Shown: piece by piece, positions 35,170 through 43,350 of the stretch
Position numbering within the stretch: position 1 is the first letter of the stretch
How the letters are laid out: each line of letters begins with the position of its first letter
NCBI GenBank assembly: GCA_012729455.1
Contig: JAAYDC010000027.1
Span: forward strand, 52,645 to 116,644
Reading direction: 5' to 3'
Length of the DNA stretch: 64,000 nucleotides
Origin: Chloroflexota bacterium
GTDB lineage: Bacteria > Chloroflexota > Anaerolineae > UBA1429
The notes under the pieces: generated by a model
The model's input: only the letters and a program-made list of their open reading frames with translations
Databases searched by the model: none
What the model was told of the DNA's origin: nothing
Program-made: the position numbers and the translations under genes

Positions 35170-36114
35170 CTATGGCCGTGTGAGGCGTTCGAGCATCCAC
35201 TGACGAAAGCCGGGCGCGTCGACGGCAGTAGCCACCAGCATATTGGGCAGCTGGCCATCCACCGCCAAGGTGCGCAGCAAGCCGTCTTGAATCTCGACAC
35301 GGATATGCATGGGCGTAAACGTCAGGAAGCGCGGCTCAAAGACAGCCGCCAGAGCCAGAGGATCGTGCAGATAAGCACGCTCAGTCTCATATTCCCAACT
35401 GCCCGGTTCGCCAGCCTTTGTGTGCAGATAGTCGAGCCAGTGGTCAATCTGTATAGACAATGCTGATGTCAGCGGTGTGCCGGCAGCACGCAGAGCAGCG
35501 CGGTCGTCATCATCGAACCAGACCTGCAGAGTGGTCTCGACTGGCACCAGGGTGATCTGCTGCCAGGGCGCCTGTAACACTATACGGGCAGCCTCCGAGT
35601 CAATTATCAGATTGAAATCCGTACTCCACGGCATGAGCCTTCCCAACAGCTGCGCCTGGGTAATGTGCCCACCTGTGATGCAGATATGCTCGACACGTTC
35701 GGCGATGCGCGGCTCGACAATGAGAGCAGCCGCTATATTGGTGAGGGCGCCAATGGTAACCAGAGTGAGAGGTTGATCGGCGGACATGATGGTCCTCACC
35801 AGGGCATCGACGGCGTGTTCGCTGCCGGTAAAGGGCGGATCATCCGGCTCGAGCAGATCCTTTCCCTCGTGGCCAGCCAGACCGGGTACAAAACGCTGCA
35901 TTAACGGCAAGTTACAGCCGGCTGCCACCTGCAAATCCGTGCATCCGCAGATGCGCGCTACCTTGTGCGCAATGCACGCGCGCAAGATGGTATCCGTGAA
36001 CACTGTGGTTACCAGGCACAGGTTTATCTCGGTTGACTTCAGGCCCACCGCCAATGCCAGGGCATCGTCGACATCCCCGCCGATATCGGTATCCAGGATG
36101 ATTTGGCGTGTCAT
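35170..36114 (-). CDS. Nucleoside hydrolase (IunH/URH-type)
   Basis: A 314-residue nucleoside hydrolase that splits ribonucleosides into ribose and base. The calcium-binding signature DTDIGGDVDDALAL is at 8-21, with ITGGHITQ in the middle, and HDPLAL near residue 244 supplies the late catalytic/calcium position. The ATG at 36114 follows GGGGAGGGG closely. Its first codons are duplicated as a non-coding stub at 37011-37060 between the two epimerase copies. The released ribose could enter metabolism through the divergently transcribed rpiA. Confidence 0.9.
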   Translation of the reverse strand: MTRQIILDTDIGGDVDDALALAVGLKSTEINLCLVTTVFTDTILRACIAHKVARICGCTDLQVAAGCNLPLMQRFVPGLAGHEGKDLLEPDDPPFTGSEHAVDALVRTIMSADQPLTLVTIGALTNIAAALIVEPRIAERVEHICITGGHITQAQLLGRLMPWSTDFNLIIDSEAARIVLQAPWQQITLVPVETTLQVWFDDDDRAALRAAGTPLTSALSIQIDHWLDYLHTKAGEPGSWEYETERAYLHDPLALAAVFEPRFLTFTPMHIRVEIQDGLLRTLAVDGQLPNMLVATAVDAPGFRQWMLERLTRP

Positions 36115-36131
36115 CACCCCTCCCCGTTTTA

Positions 36132-36962
36132 TTATAGACCTTGCGAAACTCGAGACCGGTTGACCATATCCTGCAGTTTCACGGCCGCGCGATAGGCCTC
36201 ATCCAACAGCTGGTCTTCGTCGCTGATGCCAGTATTGTGCATTCCGATCTCCAAGCTGACGCCCTTACGGTAACTCGAGCGGGCTAGCACCTCGGTCAGG
36301 CGCTGCCAGTCGATGGTGCCGGTAAAGGGCAGCTTGTGCTGGTCGGACTGGCCATCGTTATCGTGCAGATGCACCGCCAACAGACGGTCGCGCACGGCAT
36401 CCAGCTTTGTGATGCCATCCACTCCGATATTGCCATGCCCACAGTCATAGCACAGCCCCAGGAATTCGGGCGGATACATATCCCACAACGGCGCGATCGA
36501 ATCCATGTGGTCATGACCGCCGTTTTCCATGGCGATGCGCACGCCCAGGCGCTCGGCAACCGGCTGCAGGGCGTCCAGGCTGCGGCGCACGCGATCCCAA
36601 AAGGTCTGGGCTGCCGCAGGCTCGCTGGGTGCGATGGGGATGTGCATGATGAGCACGTCCGAGCCCAATTCGGCGGTAAACTGCAGGCGGTTGATCACCA
36701 GCTCCAGTCCGGCCAGCCGCTGGTATTCGATCTCTCCCAGATAGCGCTTTTCGACGCCATCCGAGCCATGCACGTCATTGAGCTTCAGACCATAAGTCTT
36801 GAACCAGCCAGCGATGGCGTCTATCTCTGGCCGAGTATAGAGAAAATCCGTATTCCATTGATGGCACCAATGCACATGGCTAAAGCCGTGCTCGGCAATG
36901 CGCTGCAGATACGGCTGTGCTGAACCAAGACCGGTTACGTAATCGGACGTCACTGAAAGCAT
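36132..36962 (-). CDS. Sugar phosphate isomerase/epimerase, copy B of tandem pair
   Basis: A 276-residue TIM barrel (AP endonuclease family 2). Metal-binding residues probably lie in RIAMENGGHDH, LCYDCGHGNIG, HLHDNDGQSD and SLEIGMHNTG. It is nearly the same protein as its upstream neighbour (37075-37905), differing mostly at the N-terminus and at scattered positions. CGAGGT seven bases before the ATG at 36962 decides the start. The duplication is recent relative to other paralogues in the window. Confidence 0.85.
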   Translation of the reverse strand: MLSVTSDYVTGLGSAQPYLQRIAEHGFSHVHWCHQWNTDFLYTRPEIDAIAGWFKTYGLKLNDVHGSDGVEKRYLGEIEYQRLAGLELVINRLQFTAELGSDVLIMHIPIAPSEPAAAQTFWDRVRRSLDALQPVAERLGVRIAMENGGHDHMDSIAPLWDMYPPEFLGLCYDCGHGNIGVDGITKLDAVRDRLLAVHLHDNDGQSDQHKLPFTGTIDWQRLTEVLARSSYRKGVSLEIGMHNTGISDEDQLLDEAYRAAVKLQDMVNRSRVSQGL

Positions 36963-37010
36963 TGTTATACCTCGCATATATGTAATAGTGTGTCTGCCTA
37001 TTGCAGCAAC

Positions 37011-37060
37011 TCGACATCCCCGCCGATATCGGCATCCGGGATGATTTCGCGTGTAATCGC
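37011..37060 (-). pseudogene. Stub of the nucleoside hydrolase 5' end between the duplicated epimerases
   Basis: About 45 of these 50 bases match 36068-36117, the start of the intact nucleoside hydrolase gene. The stub would read TREIIPDADIGGDV, clearly the calcium-binding motif region, but the start codon ATG has become ATT and the frame ends within the intergenic region. It marks the edge of the tandem duplication. Confidence 0.8.
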
Positions 37061-37074
37061 CACCACCTGCTCTT

Positions 37075-37905
37075 TCAGGCGTTTTGTGCAGCCCGGGCAC
37101 GGTCGATCATGCCCTGCAGTTTCACGGCCGCGCGATAGGCCTCATCCAACAGCTGGTCTTCGTCGCTGATGCCAGTATTGCGCATACCGACTTCCAGGAT
37201 AACACCTTTACGGTAGCTCGAGCGGGCCAGCACCTCGGTCAGGCGCTGCCAGTCAAGAGTTCCGGTAAAGGGCAGCTTGTGCTCGTCGGATTGGCCATCG
37301 TTATCGTGCAGATGCATCGCCAACAAGCGGTCACGAAGGACATCAAGATGTATGATGCCATCTACCCCGATATTGCTATGTCCAGCATCATAGCACAGCC
37401 CCAGGAATTCGGGCGGATACATGTCCCACAACGGCGCGATTGAAGCCATATGGTCGTGACCGCCGTTTTCCACGGCGATGCGTATGCCCAGGCGCTCGGC
37501 AACCGGCTGCAGGGCATCCAGGCTGCGGCGCAAGCGGTCCCAAAAAGTCTGGGCTGCCGCAGGCTCGCTGGGTGCTGAGGGGATGTGCATGACGAGCACA
37601 TCAGCGCCCAATTCGGCGGTAAACTGCATGCGGTTGATCACCAACTCCAGCCCTGCCAGCCGCTGGTATTCGACCTCTTCCAGATAGCGCTTTTCGACTC
37701 CGTCCGAGCCATGCACGCCATTGAGCTTCAAGTTATAGGTCTTTAACCAGCCGGCAATAGCATCGATTTCAGGCCGGGTATAGAGAAAATCCGTATTCCA
37801 TTGATGACACCAATGCACATGGCTAAAGCCGTGCTCGGCAATGCGCTGCAGATACGGCTGTGCTGAACTAACATCGGTCGCGTAATTGGAATTCATTGTA
37901 AGCAT
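37075..37905 (-). CDS. Sugar phosphate isomerase/epimerase, copy A of tandem pair
   Basis: A 276-residue TIM barrel, the first gene of the carbohydrate operon, nearly identical to copy B over residues 15-265. It keeps all presumed metal-binding residues (AVENGGHDH, LCYDAGHSNIG, HLHDNDGQSD, ILEVGMRNTG), so both copies look functional. GCGAGG eight bases before the ATG at 37905 decides the start. It is transcribed from a promoter back-to-back with that of rpiA, around a shared palindrome. Confidence 0.85.
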   Translation of the reverse strand: MLTMNSNYATDVSSAQPYLQRIAEHGFSHVHWCHQWNTDFLYTRPEIDAIAGWLKTYNLKLNGVHGSDGVEKRYLEEVEYQRLAGLELVINRMQFTAELGADVLVMHIPSAPSEPAAAQTFWDRLRRSLDALQPVAERLGIRIAVENGGHDHMASIAPLWDMYPPEFLGLCYDAGHSNIGVDGIIHLDVLRDRLLAMHLHDNDGQSDEHKLPFTGTLDWQRLTEVLARSSYRKGVILEVGMRNTGISDEDQLLDEAYRAAVKLQGMIDRARAAQNA

Positions 37906-37942
37906 TGCTGTGCCTCGCATGGGTATAGTTTTTTGTCTGCGT

Positions 37943-38004
37943 ATTGTAGCAACCCCCTGCTCCAGTAGCAAGCGCTTGCCCAGGCACACGCGTGGGTGCA
38001 TAAT
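37943..38004. promoter_or_regulatory. Divergent promoters of the carbohydrate operon and rpiA around a shared palindrome
   Basis: Minus-strand promoter: TTGCTA (37971-37966), 17 bases, TACAAT (37948-37943). Plus-strand promoter: TTGCCC (37976-37981), 17 bases, CATAAT (37999-38004). The perfect palindrome GCAAGCGCTTGC (37968-37979) covers both -35 boxes and has the AAGCGCTT core of LacI/GalR-family operators. One repressor bound here could block both directions. Part of the symmetry follows simply from two TTGC-type -35 boxes facing away from each other. Confidence 0.6.
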
Positions 38005-38038
38005 AGCGAGCACAGTTTAACATCATGAGGGGATACGT

Positions 38039-38725
38039 ATGGACCAGGAAGCCTTCAAGCGCGCAGCGGGTTACCGTGCGGCCGAGTTTATCCAGAGCGG
38101 AATGGTGGTGGGGCTGGGATCGGGCAGCACGGCGCGTTACGCTACCGAACGGATCGCCCAGAAGCTGGCCTCCGGCGAGCTGCGCGAGATCATTGCCGTG
38201 CCCACCAGCGAGGCGACGGCCGAACTTGCCAGGCAGGGCAGGATCCCCCTCACGACCCTCGACGAGCAGCCGATTATCGACGTGACGATCGACGGCGCCG
38301 ATGAGGTAGATCCGCAGCTCGATCTGATCAAGGGCTTGGGCGGCGCCCAGCTGCGCGAAAAGATCGTGGCTTTTGCCAGCCAGCGCGAGATCATCGTGGT
38401 GGACGAAAGCAAACTCGTCGAGCGGTTGGGCAGCAAAGCGCCCCTGCCCGTCGAGGTGTTTGCGTTTGGCTTGCGCAATACCTGGCGCGCCCTGGAAGCT
38501 ACCGGCGCCCAGGTGACCCAACGTATGCGCGCGGGCGAGCCCTTTATCACCGATGAGGGCAACCTGATCCTCGACTGCCATTATGCCCCATACATCAGCA
38601 ACGCGGCTGCCCTGGCTGTAACGCTCAAGGCGATCCCTGGCGTGGTCGAGCACGGCCTATTTCTGGGGATGGCTGAGACCATCGTGGTAGCAGCCGCCAG
38701 CGGGGTGCGCCTGATCTCGCGTTAA
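38039..38725 (+). CDS. rpiA: Ribose-5-phosphate isomerase A
   Basis: A 228-residue RpiA that interconverts ribose 5-phosphate and ribulose 5-phosphate. Motifs: GLGSGSTARY (phosphate loop), IDGADEVDP with the catalytic Asp pair, LIKGLGGAQLREKIVA, and VDESKLVERLG. Length and order are normal. GAGGGG lies six bases before the ATG. It is divergent from the operon with nucleoside hydrolase and could use the ribose liberated there once phosphorylated; no ribokinase is in the window. Confidence 0.97.
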   Translation: MDQEAFKRAAGYRAAEFIQSGMVVGLGSGSTARYATERIAQKLASGELREIIAVPTSEATAELARQGRIPLTTLDEQPIIDVTIDGADEVDPQLDLIKGLGGAQLREKIVAFASQREIIVVDESKLVERLGSKAPLPVEVFAFGLRNTWRALEATGAQVTQRMRAGEPFITDEGNLILDCHYAPYISNAAALAVTLKAIPGVVEHGLFLGMAETIVVAAASGVRLISR

Positions 38726-38728
38726 GAG

Positions 38729-39766
38729 CTAGCGCTGCCAGTGGCGGCGCAGGTAATCCATATAGAACAGGGCGTTATCGACCGGGATATTGGCCGGCAG
38801 GTGGTTGCCCACCGCCCAGATAAAGCCCTTGCAGCGTTTTGCGAGCGGCAAAGTAGCATCGATCTCGGCCTGAATCTGCTGATGCGTGCCAAAGGTGAGC
38901 GTGCGTGCATCGACCATTGATGCCAATAGGGCGTGGGTCTGGCCATAACGCTCGACCATGGGCTCAAGCGGCATCATTGGCTCAAAACACAACGCGTCAG
39001 CTCCTGCTGCCACAATATCATCGGCGAACTCGGTATAGTCGCCATCCGAGGTAAAGACCACCTTTTTACCGGCATCGTGCAACACCTTCCAGAGCGCCTG
39101 GTAACGCGGAAAGATCTCGGTGCGGTAGTAATCGGGACGCATAAAGGCGCCCTGGGTCCACACCATGTCATCATGGGTCATAAACCACTCGCATGAGGTC
39201 TGCGCCCAGGCTTGCACATGGTGCATGGTCTGGCGATAAATGCTGTCGATCACCCTGGTAAAGGGTTCGGGATAGGCAGCCGCCTCCAGCAGCCAATCCC
39301 AGCCCAGGGCCGCGATGCCGCCCGAGATGAGCGTGCGGTAGTATCCGCCGGTAAAGACCTGCTCGGGAAAGACCCTGCGGGCGTACTGGTAGTTGCCCTC
39401 GTAGTAAGCCACCAGCTTGGCCATATCGGTAAAGCCGTATTCGGCTACGGCGTCAAAGGCCAGCACCTCGTCGAGGTTGCGGAAAGGCGACACCTTGGGC
39501 TCGCGATAGTCGACACCGCCCTCCATGAACTCTGCATGCCCCATATCGGTGGTGCGCCCGCGCGTCTCCCAGGGCTCGCAGCCGTCATCCGTCGACCAGA
39601 TAAAGTCATACTCCCAACGCTCCATAAAGAGCTGTTCGCGCTCCAGCGCGGGTTTGTCGATGCCCGTCACCGCGCGTTTGAGCGGGTCGTGGTCACAGTA
39701 TTCGGTGTGCGCCAGGCGCGGAGTCGGCCGCAGGTTGAGGGCATCGATACCGATTTGATAGGACAT
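38729..39766 (-). CDS. Uroporphyrinogen decarboxylase-family protein
   Basis: A 345-residue URO-D-fold protein. N-terminal ALNLRPTPRLAHTEYCDHDP is not the HemE signature. The middle has WFMTHDDMVWTQGAFMRPD, KVVFTSDGDYTEFADDI and GADALCFEPMMPLEPM, the usual order for stand-alone URO-D-like proteins with putative methyltransferase or sugar-related roles. It follows its neighbour (39779-40903) by 12 bases and is diverged from it, so the two may work together. AAAGGAG precedes the ATG. The stop is three bases from the convergent rpiA stop. Confidence 0.75.
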   Translation of the reverse strand: MSYQIGIDALNLRPTPRLAHTEYCDHDPLKRAVTGIDKPALEREQLFMERWEYDFIWSTDDGCEPWETRGRTTDMGHAEFMEGGVDYREPKVSPFRNLDEVLAFDAVAEYGFTDMAKLVAYYEGNYQYARRVFPEQVFTGGYYRTLISGGIAALGWDWLLEAAAYPEPFTRVIDSIYRQTMHHVQAWAQTSCEWFMTHDDMVWTQGAFMRPDYYRTEIFPRYQALWKVLHDAGKKVVFTSDGDYTEFADDIVAAGADALCFEPMMPLEPMVERYGQTHALLASMVDARTLTFGTHQQIQAEIDATLPLAKRCKGFIWAVGNHLPANIPVDNALFYMDYLRRHWQR

Positions 39767-39778
39767 GCTGGCTCCTTT

Positions 39779-40903
39779 TTAACTTGACAGAGGATAGGTA
39801 CCGTGAGCCTCGAGGTAGTCTTCCACCCATTCGACGCGTTCGATCAGCGAGTCGGGCATCACATTATCGGCCACGCCCATGATAAAGGCATCGCCTGGGG
39901 CGACGGTCGCCAGCAGATCGACCACATAAGCGCGAAAGTCGGCTTCGGGGATGTGCGGCGAAAAGAGCACCGAGGGCAGTCCGCCAAAGAGGATCATGCG
40001 GTTGCCCCATACTTCGCGGGCGCGCTGCATGGTGAGCGGCACCATCGGCGCGGTAATAAAGCATTCGAGCATGTCAAAGCCCGACTCCTCGAGCTCGGAC
40101 ATGATCAGCGAGGTGTCGTTATCGGCGTGCATGGTGACGGATTTGCCGACGGCGTGCATTAACGGCACGAACTCGCGGTAATAAGGCAGGATATACTCGC
40201 GATAAAGCGGCGGCGGCGTGAACTGCGAGGATAAATGAATGCCATGCAGGATCAGTTTGGCCGGCGAAGCAGCGATGACCGGCCACAGCCGGTAGCGCTC
40301 TACTTCGTGCATCACCGCCAGGAGATGTTCGAACTCTTCCTGATAATCCAGCAAGTGGTAAAAGGCGTCATCATAGCCGATGGTATCCAGGATCAGGCTG
40401 TGAAAGGGCACATCGCCAGCCTCCACAATCGGCAAGCCGTCGTGGCCGATCTCGGCATCATACTGCCGGAACTCGTCATAGCGCGGCTGCCAGTGGGTGT
40501 GCTGGATCACATATTCCCACACCTTGTAATCCTCGGCGCGCTTGATGGGGTATTCCTCGACACGCCCGGGCAGCCCGTCGCGCGTCAGGTTGTCGGAGTA
40601 TCCCTCGACCTGGCGCACGCTGCCCACCGGGGTATGCCAGTGGGTGATGCGCTTGCCGGCCTCGTTGGTGACTTCTTTGGTTACCGGCGGTTCGAGCGTC
40701 TTTTCAAAAATACGCCCAAAACGCCCCGTCGTGGCTACCCCGATGGCCGCCTCGACCTGACGCAGCGACATACCGGCGAACCTGGTTGGCAGGCTTTTGG
40801 CCAATACGTGCGCCTGATACCACAACTCCAGACGCGGCACAAACGGGATACGGTCAGGCGGCTGATGCGCAAGAATCGCCAGCTGACGTTCGCGGTGGTT
40901 CAT
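39779..40903 (-). CDS. Uroporphyrinogen decarboxylase-family protein (first of pair)
   Basis: A 374-residue URO-D-fold protein: NHRERQLAILAHQPPDRIPF at the N-terminus, a strand with SVTMHADNDTSLIMSELEES, and MILFGGLPSVLFSP. The mid-protein HADND replaces the zinc-site pattern of MtaA-type methyltransferases only loosely, so methyl transfer is uncertain. GGAG before the ATG supports the start. It forms a two-gene operon with the next protein. Confidence 0.75.
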   Translation of the reverse strand: MNHRERQLAILAHQPPDRIPFVPRLELWYQAHVLAKSLPTRFAGMSLRQVEAAIGVATTGRFGRIFEKTLEPPVTKEVTNEAGKRITHWHTPVGSVRQVEGYSDNLTRDGLPGRVEEYPIKRAEDYKVWEYVIQHTHWQPRYDEFRQYDAEIGHDGLPIVEAGDVPFHSLILDTIGYDDAFYHLLDYQEEFEHLLAVMHEVERYRLWPVIAASPAKLILHGIHLSSQFTPPPLYREYILPYYREFVPLMHAVGKSVTMHADNDTSLIMSELEESGFDMLECFITAPMVPLTMQRAREVWGNRMILFGGLPSVLFSPHIPEADFRAYVVDLLATVAPGDAFIMGVADNVMPDSLIERVEWVEDYLEAHGTYPLSS

Positions 40904-41019
40904 CGCAACTCCATGATGGTTTGGCGGTTATTATAGTTACAGAATCCGTTCGCGTCATCTGCGTCATGGACATGGGTGTGTCCGGAATTGATTTTTGGTC
41001 AGAGAGGTGTATTTTATCC

Positions 41020-41051
41020 TGGTGCGTTTTGTGAAAGCACCACTAGTTTTT
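41020..41051 (+). promoter_or_regulatory. Terminator-like hairpin just before the permease gene (possible attenuator)
   Basis: TGGTGC (41020-41025) pairs with GCACCA (41037-41042), and a T-run follows at 41047-41051. It lies only 14 bases before the ATG at 41065 and downstream of a promoter-like TTGATT-N16-TATTTT. It may attenuate the permease transcript; the stem is short, so confidence is limited. Confidence 0.3.
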
Positions 41052-41064
41052 ATGTAAAGGTTAA

Positions 41065-43350
41065 ATGACACAACGCAAGCTCAAGCGCAAACTCGGTCTG
41101 CTCCAACTGATCATGCTGGGGACCGCCGGCACGATCGCGGCCGAGATCTTTGTCCTCACCGGGCATGCTGCCGGCATGGTGGGACCAGCCACGGTCGTAG
41201 CGTTAATTGTCGCGGGCATTTTCAGTTATAGCATTGCCCTCAACTATTGCGAGTTGGCCACCATGTACCCGGTGACGGGCGGCGGGGTCACCTATGTGCG
41301 CGAGGCCTGGGGCGATAACCTGCTCTCGTTCCTGGTTGGCTCGATGGACTGCATCTCGAGTACCTTTTACGCCGCCCTCTCGGCGGTGGGCTTTGCTTAC
41401 TCGTTAAAGGTCTTTATCCCTGCTCTGCCGGTGGTGCCGGTAGCGCTGGTCACGATCGGCGTATTCATCGTGCTCAACATCCTGGATGTCTCCAACGTTG
41501 GCAATGTGCAGATTGTACTGGGCTCATTCCTACTGCTGTTTTTAGGAGTCTATATCGTCGCCGGGCTGGTCATGCCCAACGGCTTTCACTGGGATACCTT
41601 TGTCAAGGGCGGGATATTCATCTACCCGACCTGGACCGAAAATATCACCAAGATCCTCAGCACGGTAGCGCTGGTGTATTGCTCGTATATTGGATACGAG
41701 GTCATCGCTCACGACGCCGAAGAGGTCGAAAACCCCAGCCGCAATATACCGATCGCGATCCTGGTGAGCCTGACCGTCTGCGCGCTGATCTATGTGCTGA
41801 TCGCCCTGGTGACCCTCGGCACGGTGCCATGGCAGCAGGTAGCCGGCTCGGAAACTGCTCTGACGGATGCAGTGGTCCACTTTTTGCCGACCATCGGCGT
41901 ACCGATGATGGCGATCGCCGGCATCATCGCCACACTCACCTCGGTGAACGCTGCGCTGCTTTCCGGCACGCGCGAGGCTTTTACCCTCGGGCGCTCGGGG
42001 TTGTGGCCACGCTTTATGTCCAAGCTGAGCCGTTTTCGCACGCCCTATATCGCCTGCCTGGTGATTGGCGCCATCACCGCCATGGTAGCAGCCATCGGGC
42101 TGGTGGATCTGCTCTCGTTCGTCTCCAGCGGCGGCTTTCTCTTTGTGCTCTTTTTCGCCAACCTGGCGATGTGGCGGCTGCGCAAGCTTCGTCCGAACGC
42201 CGAGCGCCCCTTTCGCGCACCGCTCTTTCCCGTTACAGTGTGGGTAACGGCAATCGCCTGTCTGTTTGTGATTGCCTCGTCCGACTGGCGCGCGATCGTG
42301 TTCGGCAGCGCAGTATTGGTCCTCTTTACGATCTTTTATTACACGCGCGGGCCGATCGGCAAGTTTTTCGCGGCGCGTTCCAAGGCAACGACCAAGACGC
42401 GCGACCTGATCCTGATCGCCGCCAGCCACCCCAAGACGGTGCGTATCCTCGTGCAGCTGGCTTCGATCATAGCTACCGCCAGCGAAGACGCCTATGCGAT
42501 GGTACTTTCGGTGCGCAAGGGTGTGCCTGGCAGCCTGCCAACCACCCCGCAGTTGCAGGCAAAAATATCTGGCACTAAAGAGCAGAATGTGCTCAAGCAC
42601 GCCCTATCGCACGCTCTCTCGCAGAACCTGGCAGCTTATACCAAGGTGCGCACGGCGCCCAGCGTCGCTCAGGGCATCCTGGAAGAGATTAACCGGCGCA
42701 GCAACGTCATGATCGTGCTCACTGGCTGGCCGGGGGTGCTCAAACCTAATGAGATCTCAGAAAACCCCGTCAAAGTACTGTTGCAGCGGGCTCAGACCAA
42801 CGTTGCGTCCCTACTCGATCGCGGCCTCGGCGACATACGCCGCATCCTCGTGCCGGTAGGCGGCGGACCCCATTCTCGCCTGGCGATCCGCCTGGCGTAT
42901 GAAATCGCACTCACCGAGGATGCCCAGGTGACAGCCCTGCGTGTGCTCAAACACAGCCACAATGCCGAGGAGCTGGGCGAAGAGATCGAAGACCAGACCT
43001 TGTGGCTTGCCGATATCATCGAATCCGAACTGGGGGCATTACCCAAAAACTTTAGCCTGCAGGTGGTCGAGGCTGGTGAAGTATCCCAGGGCATCCTGGC
43101 AGAAGCCAAAGCACATCTTTATGACCTGCTGGTGATGGGTGCCTCGGAGGAGTGGGCCAGCTCGACGCGCCTGTTTGGTTCTGTGGACGACTGGATCGCC
43201 GACCAGGTGCCCTGCTCTGCATTGCTGTGCCGACGTTATGAGCCTAGCACGATCAGCTGGATCCGCCGCAGCATCAAGGATATCGAAGGCGGTTACCGCC
43301 AACCCCAGGGATCATCCGATACGGTTCCAGAGGCGGCCTCTCAGGAGTGA
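41065..43350 (+). CDS. APC-superfamily permease with C-terminal UspA-like domain
   Basis: A 761-residue protein. Residues 1-440 form an APC-type amino-acid/polyamine transporter with about twelve helices, beginning KLGLLQLIMLGTAGTIAAEIF, with EVIAHDAEEVENPSRNIPIA in the middle. The last 300 residues are soluble. They hold one universal stress protein-like domain (RRILVPVGGGPHSRLAIRLA near 590-610, DLLVMGASEEW near 690) and a degenerate copy before it. Transporter-USP fusions occur in several phyla, and the USP part may sense ATP or energy state. The substrate is unknown. Confidence 0.85.
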   Translation: MTQRKLKRKLGLLQLIMLGTAGTIAAEIFVLTGHAAGMVGPATVVALIVAGIFSYSIALNYCELATMYPVTGGGVTYVREAWGDNLLSFLVGSMDCISSTFYAALSAVGFAYSLKVFIPALPVVPVALVTIGVFIVLNILDVSNVGNVQIVLGSFLLLFLGVYIVAGLVMPNGFHWDTFVKGGIFIYPTWTENITKILSTVALVYCSYIGYEVIAHDAEEVENPSRNIPIAILVSLTVCALIYVLIALVTLGTVPWQQVAGSETALTDAVVHFLPTIGVPMMAIAGIIATLTSVNAALLSGTREAFTLGRSGLWPRFMSKLSRFRTPYIACLVIGAITAMVAAIGLVDLLSFVSSGGFLFVLFFANLAMWRLRKLRPNAERPFRAPLFPVTVWVTAIACLFVIASSDWRAIVFGSAVLVLFTIFYYTRGPIGKFFAARSKATTKTRDLILIAASHPKTVRILVQLASIIATASEDAYAMVLSVRKGVPGSLPTTPQLQAKISGTKEQNVLKHALSHALSQNLAAYTKVRTAPSVAQGILEEINRRSNVMIVLTGWPGVLKPNEISENPVKVLLQRAQTNVASLLDRGLGDIRRILVPVGGGPHSRLAIRLAYEIALTEDAQVTALRVLKHSHNAEELGEEIEDQTLWLADIIESELGALPKNFSLQVVEAGEVSQGILAEAKAHLYDLLVMGASEEWASSTRLFGSVDDWIADQVPCSALLCRRYEPSTISWIRRSIKDIEGGYRQPQGSSDTVPEAASQE

